Below the pieces are notes generated by a model that worked only from the letters and a program-made list of their open reading frames with translations, had not been told where the DNA came from and did no database searches. Below are positions 52,615-60,829 of a stretch of DNA of 64,000 bases, one piece after another. The position numbers and the translations under genes were made by a program. Source of the DNA: Burkholderia sp. FERM BP-3421 (lineage in GTDB: Bacteria > Pseudomonadota > Gammaproteobacteria > Burkholderiales > Burkholderiaceae); NCBI RefSeq assembly GCF_028657905.1, contig NZ_CP117782.1, forward strand, positions 3,835,589-3,899,588. Reading direction: 5' to 3'. Position 1 is the first letter of the stretch, and every line of letters starts with the position of its first letter.

Positions 52615-52989
52615 TTACTGCGAGCAGCGCACGTCGGCGCGGGGCACGGCGACGATCACGGGATACGTGCCGCGATCGAGTTCCACGCGCACGGATACGG
52701 TGACGAGGGTGTCGTCGTCCGTGTCGTCGTACACGCTGGCGCGCTCGCGCGACAGGGTGGTCACGCCGGCGCAGGCGGAGGCGCGTCCTTCATCGGACAC
52801 CTGGCAGTGGATCGGGTTGTCGGCCAGATAGCGGTAGCGGTTGGCGCTCGCGAGGTACTCGCGGACGTTCTGCGCGGCCCCGGCGACGCCGGTGATGTAG
52901 ACGGTCGAGCACGCGAGCGGGGCCGCGTCGGCGGCCGCGTTCGCCGAGATGAAGAGAGCGGCGAGCGCGGCGGCGAGGGAGGGTTTCAT
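52615..52989 (-). CDS. small secreted protein of unknown function
   Basis: This 124-residue protein has a signal peptide (MKPSLAAALAALFISANAAADA) and a mature part with four Cys (PLACSTVY, NPIHCQV, ASACAG, DVRCSQ), which may form two disulfides. Other features are YLASANRYRYLADNPIHCQVSDEGRASACAGVTTLSRERASVYDDTDDDTLVTVSVRVELDRGTYPVIVAVPRAD. I do not recognise the family. An in-frame ATG further upstream would hide the signal peptide and is not used. Confidence 0.72.
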   Translation of the reverse strand: MKPSLAAALAALFISANAAADAAPLACSTVYITGVAGAAQNVREYLASANRYRYLADNPIHCQVSDEGRASACAGVTTLSRERASVYDDTDDDTLVTVSVRVELDRGTYPVIVAVPRADVRCSQ

Positions 52990-53140
52990 GGCGCGGATTC
53001 GGGCGTGGAGAAGCGGATGCGCGATTGTAGCGGTTCGTCGCGCGGTGCGTCGCGGCGCGCCGCGCGATCGACCGGGTGCGCGCCGTGATGTGGCGGGCCG
53101 GGGCACGGAAGGCGCGAATGCGCCGCCGCTGCGGCTGCGC

Positions 53141-53146
53141 TATACT
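53141..53146 (+). promoter_or_regulatory. possible -10 box of the trpS leader
   Basis: TATACT stands out in GC-rich DNA. It is 8 bp before the leader ATG, so a transcript starting from it would be leaderless or nearly so. No clear -35 box. Confidence 0.4.
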
Positions 53147-53153
53147 TTTCGCC

Positions 53154-53204
53154 ATGTGTACGACCCCGACTCTTTTCCTTCTTCGTCGTTGGTGGCGCGC
53201 CTGA
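53154..53204 (+). CDS. trpS leader peptide with tandem Trp codons
   Basis: The 16-residue peptide MCTTPTLFLLRRWWRA ends in TGA and has two adjacent Trp codons (TGG TGG), improbable in so short a frame by chance and placed 120 bp before a tryptophanyl-tRNA synthetase gene. The Trp-codon bases TGGTGG are exactly complementary to CCACCA just before trpS, and TGGTGGC can pair (one G-U) with GCCGCCA of the intervening hairpin. This is the design of ribosome-mediated attenuation: scarce charged tRNA-Trp stalls the ribosome and changes folding. Not in usual annotations because of length. Confidence 0.65.
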   Translation: MCTTPTLFLLRRWWRA

Positions 53205-53244
53205 CCCGGGCGGCCCGTTTCCCTACGTACTTCGAAACCACGAT

Positions 53245-53311
53245 GCCGCCAGTCATGGCGGCGGTTCGTTGAACGATCGATACTCATGGCTGGTGACGTC
53301 GCTTCCACCAG
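53245..53311 (+). promoter_or_regulatory. alternative stem-loops of the trpS leader
   Basis: Hairpin A: GCCGCCA-GTCA-TGGCGGC (53245-53262), perfect 7-bp stem. Hairpin B: CTGGTG-10 nt-CACCAG (53290-53311), perfect 6-bp stem ending just before the GGAATG that probably serves as ribosome site. Both left or right arms can instead pair with the Trp-codon region at 53190-53196. Whether control is by termination or by hiding the ribosome site cannot be told: hairpin A has no T-run. Confidence 0.55.
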
Positions 53312-53323
53312 GAATGCCAGACC

Positions 53324-54340
53324 ATGACGTCCACACCCCTCCCCGTCATTCTCACCGGCGATCGCACGACCGGCCCGCTCCATCTCGGCCACTACATCGG
53401 CTCGCTGCGCGAGCGCGTGCGGCTCCAGCACGAAGCGCGGCAGTTCCTGCTGCTCGCGGACACCCAGGCGCTGACCGATAACGTCGGTCGCCATCGGCGC
53501 GTGACCGCCAACGTGATCGAGGTGGCGCTCGACTACCTGGCCTCGGGCATCGCCCCCGAGCTGTCGACGATCTGCATCCAGTCGCAGGTGCCCGAATTGG
53601 CGGAGCTCTCGCAATACTTGCTGAATCTCGTCACGGTCGCGCGCCTCGAACGCAACCCGACGATCAAGGAGGAGATTCGCCTGCGCGGCTTCGAGCGTGA
53701 CATCCCCGCGGGCTTTCTCACCTATCCCGTGAGCCAGGCGGCCGACATCGCCGCGTTCAAGGCGACCCACGTGCCGGTCGGCGCGGACCAATTGCCGATG
53801 CTCGAACAGACCAACGAGCTGGTGCGCCGCTTCAACGCCACGGTCGAGCGTCCGGTGCTGGTCGAATGCGAGGCGGTGCTGTCGCAGGTGCCGCGCCTGC
53901 CCGGGCTCGACGGCAAGGCGAAGATGAGCAAGTCGCTCGGCAATGCGGTCGCGCTCGGCGCGAGTCCGGACGAGATCACGCGGGCCGTGAACGCGATGTA
54001 CACCGATCCCGGGCATGTGCGTGCGAGCGACCCCGGCCAGGTCGAGGGCAACGTGGTGTTCGCGTTTCTCGATGCGTTCGAACCCGATGTCGCGGCGGTC
54101 GAGGCGCTCAAGGCGCATTACCGGCGCGGCGGCCTCGGCGACAGCGTGGTCAAACGCGCGCTCGACGAGCGGCTGCAGGCGCTGCTCGCGCCGATTCGCG
54201 CGCGTCGTCGCGCGTTCGAACAGGAGCGCGGGGAAGTGCTGGCGATCCTGCGGCGGGGCACGGAGCGCGCCCGCGAGGTTGCCGCCGCGACGCTCGGCGA
54301 GGTGAAGGGCGCGCTGGGCCTGTCGTATTTCCCGAACTGA
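53324..54340 (+). CDS. trpS: tryptophan-tRNA ligase
   Basis: This 338-residue class I synthetase charges tRNA-Trp. The HIGH motif is PLHLGHYIGS near 18-27 and the KMSKS motif is AKMSKSLGNAV near 200-206. The Trp and ATP pocket segments DTQALTDN and YPVSQAADIAAFKATHVPVGADQLPMLE are conserved. The leader peptide with two Trp codons suggests it is induced by Trp starvation or by blocked charging. It may be a second trpS of the genome, which could also resist synthetase inhibitors such as indolmycin; this is speculation. It is alone in its transcript. Confidence 0.94.
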   Translation: MTSTPLPVILTGDRTTGPLHLGHYIGSLRERVRLQHEARQFLLLADTQALTDNVGRHRRVTANVIEVALDYLASGIAPELSTICIQSQVPELAELSQYLLNLVTVARLERNPTIKEEIRLRGFERDIPAGFLTYPVSQAADIAAFKATHVPVGADQLPMLEQTNELVRRFNATVERPVLVECEAVLSQVPRLPGLDGKAKMSKSLGNAVALGASPDEITRAVNAMYTDPGHVRASDPGQVEGNVVFAFLDAFEPDVAAVEALKAHYRRGGLGDSVVKRALDERLQALLAPIRARRRAFEQERGEVLAILRRGTERAREVAAATLGEVKGALGLSYFPN

Positions 54341-54967
54341 ATACGTCGATCGCGCGAGTCGGACGACGCGCGCGACACCGCTCGTTGCATCCACAACCAA
54401 AATGCCGAATCGCATTGATGATCGATGTGAAATTGACGCGTCGCGTCATTTATTCACAAGCTGTTCGAAAGCAGGGGGAAAGCGCGAACGGATGATTTCG
54501 ACAACACCCAGTATGGTGTTTGAAAAAACGTGAAGAGCCTTGGTTGGACAAGGCTTCGCGGCTGATCGACGTTTGGAATTCTGTATCAATTTACTTGTTC
54601 GAATCGTCGGATCATAGTCACACAAAACAAAGCGCCACGATAACGACGAGCGCAGACTACGGAGACAAGGATGATACGTAGATACGAGGGGTTGTCAGGA
54701 CGACCGTTTCCATCTGATCGGAGACGCGCGAGTTTATTCACCGCGTGTTTTCGCATGACCGAGTGACCGGCGAGCCGCCGGATTCCAGCTGCTTTCACCG
54801 CCCAAGGGCGCCGCGCGCAAGCGCCGCGTCGCGGTGACGCTCGCGCATCGCGGCGGTTGCGCCTTCCCACACGCAGTCGAATCCCGCCCGGCGACGGGCG
54901 TCATACCAACCGGTGCGCCGTCGAGCGACACTGGAAGAGAAACAGTATTCAAGAAAAAGGAGGGGAA
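54341..54967. other. long spacer upstream of the DUF2957 cluster, no gene seen
   Basis: This 627-bp region is notably AT-rich between 54400 and 54740. It has two perfect inverted repeats: AACACC-6 nt-GGTGTT (54503-54520) and AGCCTTG-6 nt-CAAGGCT (54536-54555), possibly operators or a terminator of trpS. TCGCGTCATTTAT followed by CTGTTCGA near 54441-54470 recurs before the S10 peptidase gene. A long untranslated leader or distant promoter is likely. No ORF with a ribosome site. Confidence 0.5.
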
Positions 54968-56584
54968 ATGCTCTGCATTCCTAATCTGCGCGCGGCCGTC
55001 CTGTCCTGCGTGGTGGTCGCCATGCCGTTTGTCGCCGGATGCGGCGGCGGCAACAGCGACGACCCGGGTCCCATCAATGCCTCGCAGTGCTCGGGCAGCA
55101 ATTGCCCGGCGAGCGGATCGAACACGACGCCGAGCCAGAATGTCACGCTGTGCCCGGCATCGCTCGACTACACGAGCACCTATTCGGGCGGCGCCGGCAG
55201 CGGCGAATACCTGAAGGTCCGGTTCGACACGACCAAGAAGACCTACCAGATGCAGTTCATCGAATCGTCGGTGCCGACGCTTCCGGACGAAATCAACACC
55301 ACGCGCGCCGGCCTCACGATCAACGGCACGTTCCACAACGCGACGACGCTGCCGACCGCCGAGCAGAACCGCTGCTCGTTCGTGCTCGACAATGGCGCGA
55401 CGGCGGACGGCACCTACAAGGTCACGATCAATCCCGCGGATCCGCCGATGATCTTCGTCGGCAACGGCGGCGTGATGGGCGGCTCCATCCCCGGTGCGAC
55501 GATCTCCTACCCGGGCATCGCCGCGCTCGGCGGGCTCGGCAAAGTGCCGTCGCGCACCTTCGATTTCTATCCGTTCATCGGCTTCACCAGCACCGAGACG
55601 GATTTCACGAAGGTCGCGGGCAACTACAACGAACTGGGCGTCCACATGTCGCCCGTCGGCGGCAACTACCAGAGCGGCTCGTCGCCGATCGGCTGGGAAC
55701 CCGACGTGGTCAACTGGAACCAGACCTTCAACGCGGACGGTTCGTGCACGATCACCCCGGGCAGCGACTACTCGTGCCAGACGACCGGCTCGCCGTGGAC
55801 GCTGCGCAAGAACGCCGACGGCTCGAACGATACGGTGTTCGTCAGCAATGCGGTCGCCAACCAGTTCGGCGCGGTGTCGTATCCGGTCGCGGGGCAGGCG
55901 CCGGGCCTCGTGATCGTGACCCCGAGCCAGGCGAAGGGCATCATGATCGTGGGCAAGCTCAACGGCGTGCTGGTGCCGGTCGTGATCCGCGTCGGCTACG
56001 CGTACATTGATCCGAACTCGCTGCTCTCCTCGGTCGCCGATGCGGAAGTCGGCATCTCGGTGCTCGCGCCGTCCACGCCGATCGCCGCGAATTCGCTGCA
56101 AGGCGGCTTCATCGGCGCGACGAGCGCCTCCGCGTGCGGCGTGGTGAGTTTCACCGGCAACCTCGGCACCTCGGCGGCGGCCGGACCGTCCTTCAACCCG
56201 AACATCGCGCATCCGGACCTGCCGGGCGTGTTCGCGAACGGCGCATTCGCATCGCAGGCCGGCTCGTGCAACGACGGCACGGCGGTGTCGACGATGGCGG
56301 CCAACTACACCTCGACCTTGTTCCAGGGCACGACCGCCGGGCTGATCGATCCGCAGACCTCGCAGGTGAGCTCGCAGCTCTCGCTCGATTACTCGCAGGC
56401 CTCGCCCGGCAAGATCAAGGTGAATGTCCTGAGCGACTTCCGCGCGCAGGGCAGCACGGGCGCCGTGTCGATCTTCAAGAAGGGCGACACCGGCTACCTG
56501 ATCAAGGTCGGCAATGTCTACGGCATGGTGGTCAACAACAGCCAGGTGAATCCGTTCTTCACCGTCGGCGCATTCGTCCGCTAA
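54968..56584 (+). CDS. DUF2957-like lipoprotein, larger paralogue
   Basis: This 538-residue exported protein has a lipobox VAGC (after VVVAMPFVAGC) and a Ser/Asn-rich linker. Blocks shared with the next gene's product: LCPASLDYTSTYSGGAGSGEYLKVRFDTTKKTYQMQFIES, VGNGGVMGGSIPGATISYPGI, FYPFIGFTSTETDFTKVAGNYNELGVH, KGIMIVGKLNGVLVPVVIRVG and the end NPFFTVGAFVR. It corresponds to the DUF2957 family of Burkholderia, of unknown role; I assign this from memory of the family. AGGAGGGGAA before ATG is a strong ribosome site. It heads a cluster with a second paralogue, an OmpW-like barrel and two PraB-like proteins. Confidence 0.8.
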   Translation: MLCIPNLRAAVLSCVVVAMPFVAGCGGGNSDDPGPINASQCSGSNCPASGSNTTPSQNVTLCPASLDYTSTYSGGAGSGEYLKVRFDTTKKTYQMQFIESSVPTLPDEINTTRAGLTINGTFHNATTLPTAEQNRCSFVLDNGATADGTYKVTINPADPPMIFVGNGGVMGGSIPGATISYPGIAALGGLGKVPSRTFDFYPFIGFTSTETDFTKVAGNYNELGVHMSPVGGNYQSGSSPIGWEPDVVNWNQTFNADGSCTITPGSDYSCQTTGSPWTLRKNADGSNDTVFVSNAVANQFGAVSYPVAGQAPGLVIVTPSQAKGIMIVGKLNGVLVPVVIRVGYAYIDPNSLLSSVADAEVGISVLAPSTPIAANSLQGGFIGATSASACGVVSFTGNLGTSAAAGPSFNPNIAHPDLPGVFANGAFASQAGSCNDGTAVSTMAANYTSTLFQGTTAGLIDPQTSQVSSQLSLDYSQASPGKIKVNVLSDFRAQGSTGAVSIFKKGDTGYLIKVGNVYGMVVNNSQVNPFFTVGAFVR

Positions 56585-56645
56585 CGCAGGACCAGGCGAC
56601 GGCGCAGCGCGCGCCGTCGCGGTTATCAAAATATCGAGGATTCCT

Positions 56646-57893
56646 ATGTATTGGCAGAAGTGGATGACCATTGCCGTGTTGGCGCCCGTGTTGACCGCGT
56701 GCGGCGGCGACGGCGACCCGCCGCCCGCGCCCGTGGTGCGACTGTGCCCGCAGACCATCGACTACAACACCGTCTTCACCGGCGGCTCGGGTTCCGGCGA
56801 ACTGGTGAAGGTGCAGCTCGACACCACCAGGATGACGTACCAGATCACCTTCCTGGCGTCGCCGATCCCGCAGACGACCGGCACGGTGCAGCCGACGCGC
56901 GACACGGCGCCGAACAACGTCATGTCGGGCACGCTGAGCGACGAGACCGGCCTGCCGACCGTGAAGCTCAACCAGTGCACGTTCCGCCTCAACAACGGCA
57001 GCCTCGATCCGAGCCGGCCGGCGCGGATTTTCCTTGGCGAAGGCGTGATGGGCGGGGCGATCCCGGGCGCGACGATCCAGTTCGACGGCGTGATCGGCGT
57101 CGGCCAGATCGACAAGACGACTTTCCCGTACTACCCGTTCATCGCCTTCCCGTCGGTCGAGACGGATCTGACGAAGATCGCCGGCACCTACAACCAGCTC
57201 GGCTACCACCAGGTGCCGTCGCAGAAGTTCGCGCCGGTCGCGATCGACCAGCAGTTCGTGATTCGCGGCGACGGCAGCTATACGGAGACCGACAACTTCG
57301 GCAAGAAGAACGGCGGTCAGCCGCTCAGCTCGACGGCCATCGTCAACCAGCCGTTCCAGCTGCGCTCCGACGCGTCGGCGTTCCAGACGCTCAATTACCA
57401 GCCGCAGGTTCCGGCGACGCAGGCGTCGCTCGATCCGACCAAGGCGGGCAAGGGGATCCTGATCGTCGGCAAGCTGCGCAACCAGCTGGTGCCGGTATTC
57501 ATCCGCACGGGCGCGGCGAACGCGAGCCTGCAGAACGGCTCGCCGGTCGCCGACGACGAGTCGGGCATCACGCTGCTGAGCCCGCGGGTGTCGGTCGGCT
57601 CGCAGGACGGCGAGTACACCGGCGTCGACAGCCAGTTCGACTACCGCGCCACCGCGATGGTCGGCTCGCAGGCGACCCTGCTCGATCCGTTCAACGCGTC
57701 GCAGGCCGGCCTCACGCGTCCGCTCAACCTGAACTTCGCGCAGACGGTGCCGGGCGTGGTCACGACCGTGCACGCGGATGCGGCCTCGGGGCCCGCGACC
57801 GGCAAGTTCATCTTCACCGGCGGCGTCTTCGGCTTCCTCGACATGGCCAACGCGAGCAGCCCGTACTTCACCGTGGGCGCGTTCGTGCAGTGA
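56646..57893 (+). CDS. DUF2957-like lipoprotein, smaller paralogue
   Basis: This 415-residue lipoprotein (lipobox LTAC after MYWQKWMTIAVLAPV) shares all main blocks with the preceding protein: LCPQTIDYNTVFTGGSGSGELVKVQLDTTRMTYQITFLAS, EGVMGGAIPGATIQFDG, YYPFIAFPSVETDLTKIAGTYNQLGYHQ, KGILIVGKLRNQLVPVFIRTG and SPYFTVGAFVQ. It lacks about 120 residues of linker and insert. The two arose by duplication. GAGGATTCCT precedes ATG. Surface exposure through the outer membrane is possible. Function unknown. Confidence 0.82.
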   Translation: MYWQKWMTIAVLAPVLTACGGDGDPPPAPVVRLCPQTIDYNTVFTGGSGSGELVKVQLDTTRMTYQITFLASPIPQTTGTVQPTRDTAPNNVMSGTLSDETGLPTVKLNQCTFRLNNGSLDPSRPARIFLGEGVMGGAIPGATIQFDGVIGVGQIDKTTFPYYPFIAFPSVETDLTKIAGTYNQLGYHQVPSQKFAPVAIDQQFVIRGDGSYTETDNFGKKNGGQPLSSTAIVNQPFQLRSDASAFQTLNYQPQVPATQASLDPTKAGKGILIVGKLRNQLVPVFIRTGAANASLQNGSPVADDESGITLLSPRVSVGSQDGEYTGVDSQFDYRATAMVGSQATLLDPFNASQAGLTRPLNLNFAQTVPGVVTTVHADAASGPATGKFIFTGGVFGFLDMANASSPYFTVGAFVQ

Positions 57894-57967
57894 GCGTGCA
57901 AATACAACAAGGAGACAGGCGGGGCGCGCGGCGCGCGCTCCGTCGGAGCAGAGGACGAGGAGATCAC

Positions 57968-58792
57968 ATGAAGAAGCTGATTGCTGCGTGCGTCGTCGCT
58001 TGCGCGTCGACGGGCGCGCTGGCCCAGCAGGCGGGCGACAACGTCGCGACGCTCGGCTGGCTGCACATCATGCCGCAGGATTCGACCAACGGCCTGACGA
58101 CCACGGTCGCGAACATGCCGATCAACGCGCCGCTGCGGCTGCCCGGCTCGTTCACGTCGCCGGGCACGAGCCTGACCGTCAACAACGCGGATACGGTGGG
58201 CCTGACGCTCACGCACTTTTTCACGGACCACATCGCGGTGACCTCGGTGCTCGGCGTGCCGCCCGAGTTCTCGCTGACGGGCCACGGCGTGATCAAGCCG
58301 TTCGGCCCGGCGGGTTCGCTCGGCAACGTCGATCTCGACAAGCCGGCGAACCAGCCGGCCGTGAAGAACGCGCGGCAGTGGAGCCCGACCGTGATCCTGC
58401 AGTACTACTTCAACAACGCGAACGCGCGCTTCCGGCCGTTCGTCGGCATCGGCGTGGCGTACAGCTGGTTCACCAACATCGAGCTGAACGGCAACTTCGT
58501 GCGAGACGTCAACGAGAACCTCGGCAGCGTGCTCGCGGCGGGCGCGAACAAGCCGGGGCCGACCTCGGTCGAGGCCAAGGCGTCGTCGTCGTGGACCCCG
58601 GTCTACAACATCGGTGCGTCGTATGCGCTGACCAAGCACCTCGGGCTCACGGCGACGCTGACCTACATGCCGCTCAAGACCTACTCGTCGATCATCGTCA
58701 AGGCGGCCGACGGGAGTGAGCTGTCGAACACGCGCACGCGTCTGAAGGCCGATCCGCTGATCACCTTCGTCGGGATTTCCTACAAGTTCTGA
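57968..58792 (+). CDS. OmpW-family outer-membrane barrel
   Basis: This 274-residue protein has a signal peptide (MKKLIAACVVACASTGALA), then the OmpW eight-strand barrel: GDNVATLGWLHIMPQDSTN, NADTVGLTLTHFFTDHIAVTSVLGVPPEFSLTGHG, SPTVILQYYFNNANARFRPFVGIGVAYSWFTNIEL, and the aromatic end ITFVGISYKF. OmpW barrels pass small hydrophobic compounds (AlkL relatives do so for alkanes). It is 74 bp after the DUF2957 genes, in the same direction. With PraB-like proteins next, a link to hydrophobic substrates is suggested but not shown. Confidence 0.9.
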   Translation: MKKLIAACVVACASTGALAQQAGDNVATLGWLHIMPQDSTNGLTTTVANMPINAPLRLPGSFTSPGTSLTVNNADTVGLTLTHFFTDHIAVTSVLGVPPEFSLTGHGVIKPFGPAGSLGNVDLDKPANQPAVKNARQWSPTVILQYYFNNANARFRPFVGIGVAYSWFTNIELNGNFVRDVNENLGSVLAAGANKPGPTSVEAKASSSWTPVYNIGASYALTKHLGLTATLTYMPLKTYSSIIVKAADGSELSNTRTRLKADPLITFVGISYKF

Positions 58793-58908
58793 TCCGCGGG
58801 CGCGCAGTCGAGGCGCCCGGGTATCCCGCGACCGAGCGGCCGGGTTCACCGGACCGCGAAGTCGCTTAACCGGCGGCAAGCCGCCATTCGTCAAGTGAGG
58901 CAGTTCCC

Positions 58909-59412
58909 ATGAGCACTCGTAAGATCGTTTCGTTCGTTGTCGCGCTTGCATTCGCAACGGCTGCAGCTACACCCGCGCTGGCGGTCACGGTTACCCGTGC
59001 CGACGGCCAGGCGATGAACCCGAACGGCGAGCCGTTCTCCGCGACGGGCGCCACCAACCTCAACAAGGGCGGCGTGGCTGCCGCCTGCGTGTCGACCTTC
59101 AACGGCACCATCACGTCGTCCGGCATCGTGACGGTCACCTCGGCGCAGTTCTCGGGCGGCGGCCTGTGCGGCCTGATCACGAGCAGCGCAACCGGCACCA
59201 ACCCGTGGACCGGCCAGGCCGACGACACGACGCACCTGACCATCAACAACGCTCAGGTCAATGCGTCGATTCTCGGCACCTGCGGGCCGAGCAAGGTCAC
59301 GACGACGTGGAACGACACGGCATCGTCGCTGGCCTTCAACAATGCGGCGCTGACGCCGAATTGCACGATCAACGGCACCCTGACGACGTCGCCGGCGTTC
59401 AAAGTGCAGTAA
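58909..59412 (+). CDS. PraB-like secreted protein, copy 1
   Basis: This 167-residue secreted protein has a signal peptide (MSTRKIVSFVVALAFATAAATPALA) and a beta-rich mature part VTVTRADGQAMNPNGEPFSATGATNLNKGGVAAACVSTFNGTITSSGIVTVTSAQFSGGGLCGLITSS. CGPSKVTTTWND and TPNCTINGTLTTSPAFKVQ follow. Four Cys are in conserved places. This matches the PraA/PraB family of Pseudomonas and Burkholderia, extracellular proteins named for stimulating growth on alkanes. A GAGGCAG site is upstream. A stem-loop follows the stop. Confidence 0.82.
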   Translation: MSTRKIVSFVVALAFATAAATPALAVTVTRADGQAMNPNGEPFSATGATNLNKGGVAAACVSTFNGTITSSGIVTVTSAQFSGGGLCGLITSSATGTNPWTGQADDTTHLTINNAQVNASILGTCGPSKVTTTWNDTASSLAFNNAALTPNCTINGTLTTSPAFKVQ

Positions 59413-59421
59413 GGCGTGACG

Positions 59422-59446
59422 TGCGGCGGCCCGGCAAGCCGCCGCA
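59422..59446 (+). terminator. stem-loop after PraB-like copy 1
   Basis: TGCGGCGGC and GCCGCCGCA form a perfect 9-bp stem with a 7-nt loop, 10 bp after the stop codon. No T-run. Confidence 0.55.
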
Positions 59447-59822
59447 TGCATGACGGCGCCATTCCGGCCCTCGGGCTGCTCGTCGCGAGGCGGGCGGCCC
59501 GGGCCGCGGCGGAAAAGGGCGCGGGGTGTGGCCGCGCCCGATGGCGTCGTGCCGTGTGGAAGCCGTCGACGCCCCCGGCGAGGGGCGCGACGGTGTTGCG
59601 GGATCGGATACGTCGTTCCGTGGGCCCGCTGGATGAGCGGCACGTGTGCCTTGCCGCCGCCGTTTCAGTTGTTTCAGTTGCAGATTCAGATTCCGCCCGG
59701 GGTGGGTCCGCCCGCACGAGCCAGCCTGGGTACGTCGTTGCATCGTGATGTGTTCACCGCCTGGTGAACGGACCGGCAGACGGCTGGTGCCGGAGCTGCC
59801 GACATTGGAGATGGGGAATCCT
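59447..59822. other. spacer between the PraB-like genes, no gene seen
   Basis: This GC-rich spacer holds a short direct repeat (TTTCAGTTG twice near 59668-59682). Its right end has GGGG 6 bp before the next ATG. A promoter for the second PraB-like gene may lie here. Nothing else is supported. Confidence 0.4.
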
Positions 59823-60344
59823 ATGCAATCCAGCAAGTTTGTCTTGTCGCTGGTCGCGTTCGCGCTCGCGGCCGCCATGACGGCACAGGCGCAGGCCGTG
59901 ACCGTGACCCGCGCCGATGGACAGCCGATGAATCCGAACGGCGAGCCCTTTTCCGCGGCAGGGGCGACGACGTACCTGAAAGGGTCGATCGTGATCAACT
60001 GCACGACGCGCATCAACGGCACGGTCACGCCGACGGGCATCGTGTGGATCACATCCGCGAGCCTGACGGGCGCGCCGCTCTGCCAGCTGGCACAGCCGAG
60101 CGCGTCGAGCGCGTCGATGTGGACCGGCCAGATCGAGACGTCGACCCAGCTGAGCATCAACAACATGGCGATCAACTGGAATCTGTTCGGTCCATGCGGA
60201 CCGAACCAGGTGACAACCGCCTGGAGCAACGCGCTGCCCTGGGCCGACAACCCGTCGGGGCTGACTTTCTCTTCGGCGCTGCTTACGCCGAATTGCACGA
60301 TATCGGGATCGCTCGTCACGTCGCCGAAGTTGCGCGTGGACTGA
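59823..60344 (+). CDS. PraB-like secreted protein, copy 2
   Basis: This 173-residue paralogue of the preceding protein has a signal peptide (MQSSKFVLSLVAFALAAAMTAQAQA), then VTVTRADGQPMNPNGEPFSAAGATTYLKGSIVINCTTRINGTVTPTGIVWITSASLTGAPLCQL, NLFGPCGPNQVTTAWSN and TPNCTISGSLVTSPKLRVD. The four Cys and the N-terminal PNGEPFSA block are shared with copy 1. It has an extra PWADNPSG loop. The ATG of MQSSK is preferred to an ATG 12 bp upstream because GGGGAATCCT gives the better spacing. Confidence 0.82.
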   Translation: MQSSKFVLSLVAFALAAAMTAQAQAVTVTRADGQPMNPNGEPFSAAGATTYLKGSIVINCTTRINGTVTPTGIVWITSASLTGAPLCQLAQPSASSASMWTGQIETSTQLSINNMAINWNLFGPCGPNQVTTAWSNALPWADNPSGLTFSSALLTPNCTISGSLVTSPKLRVD

Positions 60345-60829
60345 GCGGCAGCAGTAATGAGTTCCGGCGATGCGATGCCTGTCGATCACGGGCCGCGATG
60401 CGCATGGAGGAGCGAGGCGGGCAGACGGGCCAAGAGCCGGTCGCCTGCCTGGCAGCGAGCCGTACTGGAACCTGTCCGGTGCGCCGCGCCGCCGTCCCGC
60501 GAACCGGGACGCATGGCGGCAGGCCGCGGCCGTGAGGGCGGCGAGACAGGAACCGCGAAAGGGGATGCAGGAACCGGCGCGCCGCCGAGGGCGCGCCGCC
60601 CATCCCGCGACGCATGGGCCGGCGCGCGACATGAGCACGGGGTGCCGAACCGACAGGCGGGCGCGGCGCGGACGGGGGCCACCGTCCGCGCCGCGCCGGG
60701 GCCGGACATGGGGCGCATAACAACATAGATCGTTCCTGGCGCGGCGGCGGTCCGACAGCGTAACCGGGCCGGCCTCCCGAGGAGGCCGGCCGACGGATCG
60801 CGGCGCGCGTCGTCATAGATGGATGACCC
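60345..60829. other. spacer with a 25-bp palindrome, no gene seen
   Basis: This region has no ORF with a credible start. GGCCGGCCTCC-CGA-GGAGGCCGGCC at 60767-60791 is a perfect 11-bp inverted repeat with a 3-nt loop, 38 bp before the next gene. It may be a terminator for upstream transcripts or a fold in the next gene's leader. Confidence 0.5.

Noticed and set aside
53154..53323. T-box riboswitch before trpS
   Set aside because: There is no T-box core sequence or specifier-loop layout, and such elements are not expected in betaproteobacteria; a Trp-codon leader peptide explains the region better.
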